A stretch of DNA of 64,000 nt from NCBI GenBank assembly GCA_963776195.1, contig CAVZMO010000025.1, positions 16,412-80,411 of the forward strand, in the 5' to 3' direction. The translations under genes and the position numbers were made by a program. This DNA is from CAVZMO01 sp963776195. Lineage in GTDB: Bacteria > Nitrospirota > Thermodesulfovibrionia > Thermodesulfovibrionales > SM23-35. The number at the start of each line of letters is the position of its first letter. Position 1 is the stretch's first letter. Under the pieces are notes generated by a model. The model worked only from the letters and a program-made list of their open reading frames with translations. It did not search any database and was not told the origin of the DNA. This document shows positions 24,827-32,213 of the stretch, in pieces.

Positions 24827-26101
24827 ATGCGATATTTTCTTGCCGGGGACGCGTTTCTTAAATGGCTCGAAACCCCGTCTGTTTATCATGTCAAGAGAGA
24901 TGAGCTTTATGAACTCGACAAGGACTCCTTTGGGTTTTTGAAGAGCTGTGCATCTGAAGGAGGGTGTGAAGGAAGGGACAGTAATTTTATTGATTATTGT
25001 CTGAAGGAGGGTATATTAACAAAAGATAAGGTCGCATCGAGACAGCCTGTTATGATCAAATCTCCTGAGCCTTCATTGAGGTATATCGAGTTGCAAATCA
25101 CGAATAACTGCAACCTCAAATGCAAACATTGTTACATTGGCGATGAAAATAATAGCACCCTCCCCCAGCCCCTCCCATCAAGGGAGGGGTGCGCATCCCT
25201 TCACACCTCTCAAGAGGGGATATCCCCTCTCCCCCGGTGGGAGAGGGTTAGGGTGAGGGGGGAAAAGAATGAACTTTCAGTCGAACAAATAAGGTCTATC
25301 CTCAAAGAATTCGAAGAGATGCAGGGGTTAAGGGTGCTTATTACCGGCGGAGAACCGCTCATGCATGGAAACATAGAAGAGATAAACGAGATGTTGCCTG
25401 AATTCCTTGTGCGGAAGGTCCTTTTTACCAATGGATTGTTATTGAACAAGAAGATATTGAGAAAACTGAATGTGGATGAGATTCAGGTCAGCATAGACGG
25501 GCTCGAATATTCCCATGACTCACTGAGGGGCAAAGGCGCCTTCAGATCGGCGATCGGGGCTGTCAAAAAAGCGCTCGATTCCGGTTTTGAAGTTTCCGTT
25601 GCAACGATGGTCCATCCTGTAAATCTTAATGATTTTGATGGCATGGAGAGGTTATTTAAAGAGATGGGAATAAAGGACTGGACAGTAGATATCCCCTGTA
25701 TAACGGGCAGATTAGAAAAGCATACTGAACTCCAGATAACTCCAGAACAGGGAGGAAAGTTCCTCAGATATGGGTACGGCGCAGGGTTGCATTCCGGAGC
25801 ACCGGGTTTTGCCTGCGGTCTGCATCTCGCAGCGGTCATGGCGGACGGCAGGGTTTCGAAATGCACTTTTTATGCAGATAACTTTGCCGGGAGGATTGAG
25901 GACGGCCTGCGAGAGTGTTGGAAAAGAATAAAACCGATTAGACTAGACGAATTGGCATGTGATTGCCGATACATTGAGTCATGCAGAGGGGGCTGCAGAT
26001 ACAGGGCGCTGCTTCTCGGCAACGCACTGGGAAAAGACTTATACAGGTGTGCGCTGTATGATATACTTAATAGGGAAGAGAAATACAAACAAGAAGTGTA
26101 A
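24827..26101 (+). CDS. Radical SAM/SPASM protein, candidate peptide maturase
   Basis: 424 residues. The N-terminal ~70 residues (HVKRDELYELDKDSFGFLKSC...FIDYCLKEGILT) look like a PqqD-type precursor-recognition domain. The radical SAM cluster is Cys95, Cys99, Cys102 (CNLKCKHC), followed by GGEPL. The C-terminal SPASM-type cysteines are FACGLHLAAVMADGRVSKCTFYA, ACDCRYIESCRGGCR and YRCALY. A 36-residue in-frame insert right after CKHCYIGDE is encoded by a palindromic repeat. The next gene, 25 bases on, is a 20-residue Cys-rich peptide, so the enzyme may modify that peptide. The exact chemistry is unknown. Confidence 0.85.
   Translation: MRYFLAGDAFLKWLETPSVYHVKRDELYELDKDSFGFLKSCASEGGCEGRDSNFIDYCLKEGILTKDKVASRQPVMIKSPEPSLRYIELQITNNCNLKCKHCYIGDENNSTLPQPLPSREGCASLHTSQEGISPLPRWERVRVRGEKNELSVEQIRSILKEFEEMQGLRVLITGGEPLMHGNIEEINEMLPEFLVRKVLFTNGLLLNKKILRKLNVDEIQVSIDGLEYSHDSLRGKGAFRSAIGAVKKALDSGFEVSVATMVHPVNLNDFDGMERLFKEMGIKDWTVDIPCITGRLEKHTELQITPEQGGKFLRYGYGAGLHSGAPGFACGLHLAAVMADGRVSKCTFYADNFAGRIEDGLRECWKRIKPIRLDELACDCRYIESCRGGCRYRALLLGNALGKDLYRCALYDILNREEKYKQEV
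25156..25266. repeat. Palindromic repeat inserted in frame within the radical SAM gene
   Basis: About 110 bases of nested palindromes: CCCCTCCC/GGGAGGGG, GAGGGGATATCCCCTC and CCTCTCCC/GGGAGAGG, all C/G-skewed and unlike the flanking codons. It encodes LPQPLPSREG...SPLPRWERVRVRGEK, a peptide typical of a dispersed intergenic repeat seen in many bacterial genomes. The reading frame is kept and removal would rejoin YIGDEN to ELSVEQIRSILKEF. Confidence 0.8.
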
Positions 26102-26126
26102 ATTCCTCTATGAAAGGGGGGATATC

Positions 26127-26189
26127 ATGACGATCAAAAAGGTATCGAAAAGAACTGCAACGACCTGCAAATGTAAGAGTTCCTGCTGA
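26127..26189 (+). CDS. 20-residue Cys-rich peptide, candidate RiPP precursor
   Basis: A complete ATG-to-TGA frame of 20 codons with an excellent ribosome site (GGGGGG, 6 nt before ATG). The first half is basic (TIKKVSKR), the second ends TTCKCKSSC, with three Cys in the last seven residues. It lies 25 bases after the radical SAM/SPASM gene and directly before an intrinsic terminator, so both are one transcript. A leader-like basic half followed by a Cys core fits a ribosomally made, post-translationally modified peptide; a small metal-binding peptide is the alternative. Confidence 0.65.
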   Translation: MTIKKVSKRTATTCKCKSSC

Positions 26190-26222
26190 TTGAACGTAAT
26201 ACGCCGGAAGTCGAGAGGAAAA

Positions 26223-26255
26223 GGGAAGACCGGGCTATCCGGCCTTCCCTTTTTT
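26223..26255 (+). terminator. Intrinsic terminator after the peptide gene
   Basis: GGGAAGACCGG (26223-26233) pairs with CCGGCCTTCCC (26239-26249) with one mismatch, 5-base loop, followed by six T. It ends the radical SAM-peptide transcript and may also serve the convergent ferredoxin gene. Confidence 0.85.
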
Positions 26256-26264
26256 ACATATCGT

Positions 26265-26450
26265 TTATTCTATGGTTATGGCCTGAACAGGACATGTATC
26301 GGCAGCTTCCTGACAATTGCAGGTGCTGCATTTGTCAGGACCGATTACATGTGCCTTTCCATCGTCCTCCACCTTAAATACCTCCGGACACATTTCCTCA
26401 CATGTTGCACAGCCTTCACACAAATCCTCATCCACTACTGGCTTTGGCAT
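26265..26450 (-). CDS. Small [4Fe-4S] ferredoxin
   Basis: 61 residues: VDEDLCEGCATCEEMCPEVFKVEDDGKA then CSTCNCQEAADTCPVQAITIE. The CxxCxxC...CP pattern binds one [4Fe-4S] cluster; extra Cys in the second half may support a second cluster or a disulfide. Low-potential electron carrier, a plausible partner of the 2-oxoacid oxidoreductase and radical SAM enzymes. It ends 10 bases from the terminator of the convergent peptide gene. Confidence 0.9.
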   Translation of the reverse strand: MPKPVVDEDLCEGCATCEEMCPEVFKVEDDGKAHVIGPDKCSTCNCQEAADTCPVQAITIE

Positions 26451-26711
26451 AAATCTACCTCCTTATTTTTAAATTTTAAGCAGAATTGTCTCTCCAATCC
26501 TGAAGATGGGACAGATATTTAACAAATTATAATATAATTTTCTTAAAATTTTCTACTGTTTATATCTTCTTTTTCAGCTCTTTTAACTCATCAATATCAA
26601 TAACAATTCAGGCCTTATTAGACTATACATGCCAATCGGACCTTTTATAGACAGAATGCCCGAAACAAGGAAATTTTTCTTCAGATGGTCTGAATCCTTG
26701 CTATCGTAAGT

Positions 26712-27065
26712 TCAGATCGAAAGTTTCTTTATAACATCCTGGAGCTCTCCATAAGCTGCAGGCTTAGGAAGTCCGGCGATCTTCCATGCTGTAAAAGGAT
26801 CCGGGAATTCCTCGTATGTGCAATCCTTTGGTTGATGTACATTGAGACATACGGCGCGGGGTACGGGAAAGGCGTTGAATTTTTTATAATATTCTCTCAT
26901 AAACCTTAAAATTTCTATCTTTTCTTTTGTAAGGGGACATGTCTTGCCGACCCCCTCTTTTTCAGCTATGGCACAGGCCACTTTTTCGTTCCAGTCATCG
27001 AAATTTGCAAGAAATCCGTCCTCGTCTACTTCAATTTTTAATCCCCCGGATTCAACGACAGGCAT
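26712..27065 (-). CDS. DsrC/TusE-family protein lacking the C-terminal cysteines
   Basis: 117 residues with the DsrC fold pattern (GLKIEVDEDGFLANFDDWNEKVACAIAEKEGV; EKIEILRFMREYYKKFNAFPVPRAVCLNV; FPDPFTAWKIAGLPKP). In catalytic DsrC the end reads GACKMAGLPKPTGCV with two redox cysteines. Here the first is Trp (AWKIAGLPKP) and the tail (AAYGELQDVIKKLSI) has none. It therefore cannot form the DsrC trisulfide in the usual way and may be a regulatory or binding paralog. Clustered with the next small gene. Confidence 0.85.
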   Translation of the reverse strand: MPVVESGGLKIEVDEDGFLANFDDWNEKVACAIAEKEGVGKTCPLTKEKIEILRFMREYYKKFNAFPVPRAVCLNVHQPKDCTYEEFPDPFTAWKIAGLPKPAAYGELQDVIKKLSI

Positions 27066-27089
27066 AAAAAAACCCTCCTTTGAGTTATA

Positions 27090-27344
27090 TTATTTTCTTT
27101 CCTCAAAATTCTTAATGAATTGCCCTACCTGGACACCGAGATAAACACATTTGATGTTGTTCATACAATCATCGGCATCCTTCTTTTCAATATGGGTAGT
27201 GAGTTCTTGTTTATCTTTCTTGAATTTGACGATATAGGCGTTTTTCCCCTCATCAAAATCAAGGCCCACTGATATGCCGTGCCTCGCGATTTCAGGATAC
27301 ATCTCAAGAATCTTGTCTTCCAGTGCGACTTTTGTATATCCCAT
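27090..27344 (-). CDS. Small hypothetical protein beside the DsrC-like gene
   Basis: 84 residues of mixed alpha/beta character (GISVGLDFDEGKNAYIVKFKKDKQELTTHIEKKDADDCMNNIKCVYLGVQVGQFIKNFEER), no known domain. An AAGGAGGG ribosome site precedes the ATG. It lies 24 bases upstream of the DsrC-like gene, so the two are probably co-expressed and functionally linked. Confidence 0.65.
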   Translation of the reverse strand: MGYTKVALEDKILEMYPEIARHGISVGLDFDEGKNAYIVKFKKDKQELTTHIEKKDADDCMNNIKCVYLGVQVGQFIKNFEERK

Positions 27345-27428
27345 CCATTTCCCTCCTTTCCCAGTAAGGTCGATTGACTACCGCTTAGATATTCCTGTAA
27401 AGCCTTAACCATCTAATTTCCACCGAGA

Positions 27429-27929
27429 TCAGGCCCACGGGGTGCCGCCATCAACAATGCTGTGCTCTTCCCACATGAACCAGCTCCCGGTGTCAGAGAG
27501 GAAAAAATAGGTATTTGCAAATATATCATGATGCTGCTGCTCTTCTTTAATAAGTCTCTCAAAGAGGGCCCTTTCTTTTTCCGTTTGCGCGCCGGCTTCG
27601 GCCTTTTTATAAAATTCTATCCCTTCCTTTTCCATCTGTATTGCTATCTTGAAGGATTCAAGTTCGTCCGGAGTTGCCTGCACCCTTTGCATCATTGCGT
27701 TTTTCATGGATTCGAATATCGTCTTCATATTTCTCATCGGACTCACATCATCCATCTTTATGCCCACTTCCTTGAAAATCTGGGAGAGGGCCTGAAGATG
27801 CCTCTTTTCATCTTCTTTGATCGACATGAACATCTTTTTCCCCACGGGATTTGTCGTCTTCTCAGAGGCCGCAGCATAAAAATCTATTGCATCTTTTTCC
27901 ATCCGTATAGCTATTTCGATAGCGTTCAC
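27429..27929 (-). CDS. Ferritin-like/rubrerythrin-type protein
   Basis: About 167 residues starting with GTG at 27929 (AIEIAIRMEKDAIDFYAAASEKT), preceded by GGGGGA; a longer frame to 28073 would overlap the divergent radical SAM gene and adds non-coding-like residues. Diiron-type motifs: RMEKDAIDFY, KEDEKRHLQAL, QMEKEGIEFYKKAEAG, KEEQQHHDIF. No rubredoxin domain. Probable peroxide/oxygen defence or iron handling. Confidence 0.82.
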   Translation of the reverse strand: MNAIEIAIRMEKDAIDFYAAASEKTTNPVGKKMFMSIKEDEKRHLQALSQIFKEVGIKMDDVSPMRNMKTIFESMKNAMMQRVQATPDELESFKIAIQMEKEGIEFYKKAEAGAQTEKERALFERLIKEEQQHHDIFANTYFFLSDTGSWFMWEEHSIVDGGTPWA

Positions 27930-28022
27930 GCTTTCCCCCTTGTTTTCTGCAGTATTATTTATACCCTTTCGTATAGATATTATCATGTTAAAAAATAATG
28001 TCAAGATTGATATACTTGAACA

Positions 28023-29006
28023 ATGAATGATCCCTATTCCATACAGCTCTATCCCACCCTGCTGTGTAATCAAGACTGCAGTTTTTGTTTTAACCGCGGC
28101 ATATCAGATGCTTCCTCATATAAAGACATGAATGTCCGGGATGCACACACCCTTGGTAATCTCCTGATGGAAGCCGGCGTTCATGAGATCGATATCCTCG
28201 GCGGCGAGCCTATGCTCATTACATGGATGAAGGACTTTATGAAACGGATGACCGAATCGGGTATAACTGTCAATATAAGCACAAACGGAAGCCTGCCGGA
28301 AGTCGTCAGCCGCATTTCGGAACTTTCGCCTGACTTAATAAATATCGGGTTTTCTCTTCACGGTTTTTCAGAAACCCACAACGCGCTGACACAGGCAGAC
28401 AATTTTTCAAAGGCTGTCCTGGGGATTAAGAAAATGGTCGAAAAAGGAAAGAACCCTATTGTGAAAAGCACGCTCACCCGGCAAAACATGCATGAGATTT
28501 ATGATCTCGTTTCTTATCTCAAAGATCTCGGCGTAAAAAGGTATTTTCTCCTCCATGAGGACATTATAGGCAGGCAAAAAATCATGCCCTGTTTCTCTTT
28601 TCCCGGATTTCGGGAATTCTACATAAAATTAAAGGATAATTTTGCGGGGACCTTAGATATCGGTTCCGTTGCGGCATCCGGTTTTTACAAATACGGACTG
28701 AAGTCGCCGGGCAGATGTGATGCCGGCTTACAAAAAATTGCGATCATGCCGGACGGTTCGATATTCCCCTGCAATCTATTTGCGGGCTTTAAGGAATTCC
28801 GTCTCGGCAACATATTTCAGGACGGCATCGAAAAGATATGGACCAGCCCTATCCTTGAACAGTTTCGGACATCTCATGATAACACATGCAAGAGAGATGA
28901 CTGCAGCCACTACGCGAATTGCAGCGGCGGGTGCCCGGCACACAGTTATTTTTTTCATGGCAGAATCGATCTTCCCGACCCCCGATGCACAGATAAAAAG
29001 ACTTGA
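28023..29006 (+). CDS. Radical SAM/SPASM-domain protein
   Basis: 327 residues. Cys15, Cys19 and Cys22 (CNQDCSFC) bind the radical SAM cluster, followed by ILGGEPML and NISTNGS. The C-terminal SPASM-like region has GRCDAGLQKIAIMPDGSIFPCNLF and CKRDDCSHYANCSGGCPAH. Proteins of this layout modify peptides or proteins, or act as heme-pathway (AhbC/D-like) enzymes. No short peptide gene is adjacent; the next gene is a desulforedoxin. Divergent from the ferritin-like gene. Confidence 0.82.
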   Translation: MNDPYSIQLYPTLLCNQDCSFCFNRGISDASSYKDMNVRDAHTLGNLLMEAGVHEIDILGGEPMLITWMKDFMKRMTESGITVNISTNGSLPEVVSRISELSPDLINIGFSLHGFSETHNALTQADNFSKAVLGIKKMVEKGKNPIVKSTLTRQNMHEIYDLVSYLKDLGVKRYFLLHEDIIGRQKIMPCFSFPGFREFYIKLKDNFAGTLDIGSVAASGFYKYGLKSPGRCDAGLQKIAIMPDGSIFPCNLFAGFKEFRLGNIFQDGIEKIWTSPILEQFRTSHDNTCKRDDCSHYANCSGGCPAHSYFFHGRIDLPDPRCTDKKT

Positions 29007-29100
29007 CGATAATTATTTTAATTTGTATTCAACCCTGAAAAGCGATACTATTTATTAAATTATTAAAGTCTGCAAGTGAAGCAGCAAAGAAGGAGCCAAA

Positions 29101-29238
29101 ATGGCAACAAAGCCTGGAGAGAAATACAAGTGTAATATCTGCGGGAACGAAGTGGTCGTCACGAATGCCGGTCAGGGAGAACTTGTCTGCTGCGGGCAGC
29201 CGATGGTGACTATTGGTGAAGGATTCGAATGCAAGTGA
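29101..29238 (+). CDS. Desulforedoxin-like protein
   Basis: 45 codons, ATG after AAGGAG. Sequence pattern KCNICGNEVVV...GELVCCGQPM gives the CxxC plus CC iron-binding set of desulforedoxin, the N-terminal domain of desulfoferrodoxin. It binds a single FeS4 iron and acts as a small electron carrier or partner in superoxide/oxygen reduction. It sits immediately before the FprA-type flavodiiron gene, its likely electron acceptor. It is too short for routine gene calling. Confidence 0.85.
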   Translation: MATKPGEKYKCNICGNEVVVTNAGQGELVCCGQPMVTIGEGFECK

Positions 29239-29289
29239 AGTGCGCATGATATCCGCAAAAAGCACATTGAATGAGAGGAAGGCAATACT

Positions 29290-30507
29290 ATGAAAGCTAT
29301 CGAGATTAAACCTGATATTTACTGGGTCGGCGTGATCGACTGGGCTATAAGAGATTTCCACGGATATGTCACTCCGAATGGGACAACTTACAACAACTAC
29401 CTCATCCTTGATGAGCAGATAACCCTTCTCGATACCGTCAAACACGATTTTTCCGAGATTGCTATTGAGAATATTAAGAGCCTTGTAGACCCTTCAAAGA
29501 TCAAAAACATTGTGATAAACCATATCGAGAATGATCATTCGACAAGCCTCGGGGATATCATGCATCTTGCGCCGAATGCTACGATTTATATAAGTGATAA
29601 GGGGAAAAAAGGTCTTGACAGGTTTTTCGATACATCGAAATGGAATATGAAGGTCGTAAAAACCGGCGATGCCCTGAACATCGGAATGAGGACCCTCCTC
29701 TTTTTGGAGACGCCGATGCTCCACTGGCCCGACTCGATAATGACGTATGTAAAAGAAGACAAACTCCTCATCAGCCAGGATGCCTTCGGACAACACTATG
29801 CATCGGCAGCGCGGTTTGACGACGAATTCCTCACCTGCTATTCCGTATCTGAACTTGAGGACGCAGTGAAAGATTATTATGCGAACATTCTCATGCCCTT
29901 CGGCGTCTTAATCAAAAACAAGATTGCAGAGATCCGGAAACTGGGGCTTGAGATAGACATGATCGCCCCTGACCACGGGATCATATGGAGGAAGGACCCT
30001 TCGAGGATCATCAACATGTACCTCGATATGGCGAACGGAAAGACCGACCTCAGGGTTGTCATAATATATGATACGATGTGGAAGAGCACGGAGCAGATGA
30101 CCGTGCCGATCATGCAGGGGATAAAAGACGAAGGCATCGATGTCAGAGTGATAAAACTGCGGGCGTCGCCGGCGAGTATGGGGGTGAAGGAGTTCTGGAC
30201 GGCACGGGGATGTCTTGTCGGTTCCCCGACCCTGAATAATTCTATGTTTCCGCCCATCGCAGAATTTCTGACGTATTTGCGCGGGCTCAAACCGAAGAAC
30301 CGCATTGTAGGAGCCTTCGGCAGTTATGGATGGGGCGGTGGAGCTGTAAGAGATATTTACGAGGAGTTCAAAAGAATAGGGCTTGAAACGGTGGAACCGG
30401 GAATACAGGTTCTCTATAAGCCCTCCTCAGAAGATCAAAAGCATTGCTACGAGTTTGGAAGAGAATTTGCAGATAGGGTCAAGGCATATCACAAGAAATT
30501 TGAATAA
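29290..30507 (+). CDS. A-type flavodiiron protein (rubredoxin:oxygen/NO oxidoreductase)
   Basis: 405 residues. The N-terminal metallo-beta-lactamase-like domain has the diiron ligands NHIENDHS (HxExDH), LHW, SQDAFG and APDHGIIW. The C-terminal flavodoxin domain has VVIIYDTMWKSTEQMT and GAFGSYGWGGGA. It reduces O2 to water or NO to N2O with electrons from rubredoxin-type proteins; the desulforedoxin encoded 52 bases upstream is the natural candidate. Start at ATG 29290 with GAGGAAGG upstream. Confidence 0.93.
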   Translation: MKAIEIKPDIYWVGVIDWAIRDFHGYVTPNGTTYNNYLILDEQITLLDTVKHDFSEIAIENIKSLVDPSKIKNIVINHIENDHSTSLGDIMHLAPNATIYISDKGKKGLDRFFDTSKWNMKVVKTGDALNIGMRTLLFLETPMLHWPDSIMTYVKEDKLLISQDAFGQHYASAARFDDEFLTCYSVSELEDAVKDYYANILMPFGVLIKNKIAEIRKLGLEIDMIAPDHGIIWRKDPSRIINMYLDMANGKTDLRVVIIYDTMWKSTEQMTVPIMQGIKDEGIDVRVIKLRASPASMGVKEFWTARGCLVGSPTLNNSMFPPIAEFLTYLRGLKPKNRIVGAFGSYGWGGGAVRDIYEEFKRIGLETVEPGIQVLYKPSSEDQKHCYEFGREFADRVKAYHKKFE

Positions 30508-30555
30508 AGAACCGATCAATGATACTTTTATAGATATAAATGAAGGAGGTGCAAT

Positions 30556-30876
30556 ATGCCGGAGTTACCGGGGCATTACGTAGATCTACGGAAAAGGTTT
30601 AAAGGGTTCATGAGGGCGGTTGATAACCTCGGAAAAGCAGCAAGCGCCTCAGGTCCCGTCGATGAGAAGACCTCGCAGCTCATACAACTGGCAGCGGCTG
30701 CCGCCATAAGATCGGAGGGCGCGGTCCATTCTCATACGAGACGGGCGTTGAGGGCAGGGGCTAAAGTCGAGGATATACATCACGCGATAATCCTTCTCAC
30801 GAGTACCATCGGATTTCCGGCGGTATCGGCTGCGTTGAGCTGGGTTGATGACGTTATGAGAAAGCATCAATCGTGA
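30556..30876 (+). CDS. Carboxymuconolactone decarboxylase/AhpD-family protein
   Basis: 106 residues with the CMD helical pattern (DEKTSQLIQLAAAAAIRSEGAVHSHTRRALRAGAKVEDIHHAIILLTSTIGFPAV). The CxxC of peroxidase-active AhpD proteins is absent (EGAVHSH), so a thiol peroxidase mechanism is unlikely. AAGGAGG precedes the ATG. Part of the redox run after the flavodiiron gene. Confidence 0.85.
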   Translation: MPELPGHYVDLRKRFKGFMRAVDNLGKAASASGPVDEKTSQLIQLAAAAAIRSEGAVHSHTRRALRAGAKVEDIHHAIILLTSTIGFPAVSAALSWVDDVMRKHQS

Positions 30877-30901
30877 AGAGCACAGGGGAAATGCCTAAGC
30901 T

Positions 30902-31573
30902 ATGACCATAGAAACAATTCTCCTCATCCTTGAATCTGTTCTTCTTGCAGCTACTATGCTTCTTGTCCTTTTCAGCCTTAAGGAGGGCAGGGGAAGAAGA
31001 AACCTCTTATTGGAGGTGGGAAAAGCAACGAAGATACTCACGCGGCAGGAGTATTTTCTCAGCGTTACCGATTCTATGATGGATGCAAAGCTTGAAGTTG
31101 TCGGGGTTATCACGGGAAGACTTCCCTCGGTAGACGATAAGAAGAGGGTAAATGAGATTGTTCATCACATCGAGAAGTTGAAAAAGGAAGGGATCAAAGC
31201 AAGATATCTCGTTCCGAAATTTCATGACAGGCTTCATATAGGCCATCTTTATCAAAAAGCCGGCGCTGAAGTGCGCTACAGTATCTGTGCCATTGCGAAC
31301 AACATTCGCTATATCATCGTAGATGACAGAGTAGTGGTAATCGGCATACCCGAAAGCACGGGGGAAACAGAAGCCACGAGGAAAGGCTATAGTATCCCTT
31401 CAGAAGGCCTCGCCGCAATACTGAAGGACCATTTCTCCAGATGCTGGGAAGAGAGTATGCACTATGAGGACTACCTCAAAGAAATAGTCAGGCAGACGGG
31501 CGCAACACCCGGGCTTCTCGCGAAAGAGCTTCAGATGGATGAGAGAGAAATAGAAAGGCATCTCGCAAAGTAA
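30902..31573 (+). CDS. Membrane-anchored protein with PLD/TrmB-like effector domain
   Basis: 223 residues: one N-terminal transmembrane helix (ILLILESVLLAATMLLVLFSL), a central region (AKLEVVGVITG...KARYLVPKFHDRLHIGHLYQKAGAEVRYSI...IRYIIVDDRVVVIGIPES) like the phospholipase-D-like fold that also forms TrmB effector domains, and a short C-terminal helical segment (GATPGLLAKELQMDEREIERHLAK). No HKD catalytic motif. Cytoplasmic sensor or scaffold is my guess; function unknown. Confidence 0.6.
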   Translation: MTIETILLILESVLLAATMLLVLFSLKEGRGRRNLLLEVGKATKILTRQEYFLSVTDSMMDAKLEVVGVITGRLPSVDDKKRVNEIVHHIEKLKKEGIKARYLVPKFHDRLHIGHLYQKAGAEVRYSICAIANNIRYIIVDDRVVVIGIPESTGETEATRKGYSIPSEGLAAILKDHFSRCWEESMHYEDYLKEIVRQTGATPGLLAKELQMDEREIERHLAK

Positions 31574-31624
31574 TGTCGAATCTAACATAGACTGTTTATT
31601 AAGCGAAAATAGGAGGAAGATATT

Positions 31625-32119
31625 ATGTCGAAAGCAGAAAAGGGTCTTCAAGAAGCATTTGCAGGTGAATCACAGGCTAACAGAAAATACACGGCCTTTG
31701 CAAAAAAAGCCGATTCAGAAGGTTATAAACAGATAGCAAAACTTTTCAGGGCGGCAGCTGAAGCCGAAACAGTGCATGCCTTGAACCACCTGAGGGAATT
31801 GGGCGCCGTAAAAAGCACAAAGGAAAACCTTGAGTCCGCAGTGGCGGGAGAAACCTATGAGTTTCAGGATATGTATCCACAGATGATCGCCGATGCACAT
31901 TCGGAGGGGAATAAGCGCGCTGAGATGTCCTTCACTTATGCAAATTCTGTGGAAAAGATCCATGCAGCCCTTTACAAAAAGGCGCTCGAAAGCCTCGGGC
32001 AAAATGAGGAGATTGATTATTATGTTTGTCAGGTCTGCGGCAACACAGTTGAAGGAGAACCCCCTGATAAATGCCCTATTTGTAACTCTCTGAAGAAGAT
32101 GTTTAATAAGGTTGAATAA
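31625..32119 (+). CDS. Rubrerythrin
   Basis: 164 residues. Ferritin-like diiron domain (GLQEAFAGESQANRKYTAFAKKA, AAEAETVHALNHLRELG, ANSVEKIHAALYKKAL) followed by a C-terminal rubredoxin-like FeS4 domain (YVCQVCGNTVEGEPPDKCPICNS). NADH- or rubredoxin-dependent peroxide reduction in anaerobes. AGGAGG precedes the ATG. The window has two further ferritin-like genes lacking the rubredoxin tail. Confidence 0.95.
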   Translation: MSKAEKGLQEAFAGESQANRKYTAFAKKADSEGYKQIAKLFRAAAEAETVHALNHLRELGAVKSTKENLESAVAGETYEFQDMYPQMIADAHSEGNKRAEMSFTYANSVEKIHAALYKKALESLGQNEEIDYYVCQVCGNTVEGEPPDKCPICNSLKKMFNKVE

Positions 32120-32213
32120 ACCGGAATGCTGTCGACGGGGGCAGATAATAGTATTTAGTGCACATAGTGGACAAACATTTTGAAAAGAATTATGAAAATA
32201 ATGAGGAGTGCAT

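Noticed and set aside
26561..26711. Small minus-strand gene between the ferredoxin and DsrC-like genes
   Set aside because: Short fragments with no consistent frame, start or ribosome site.
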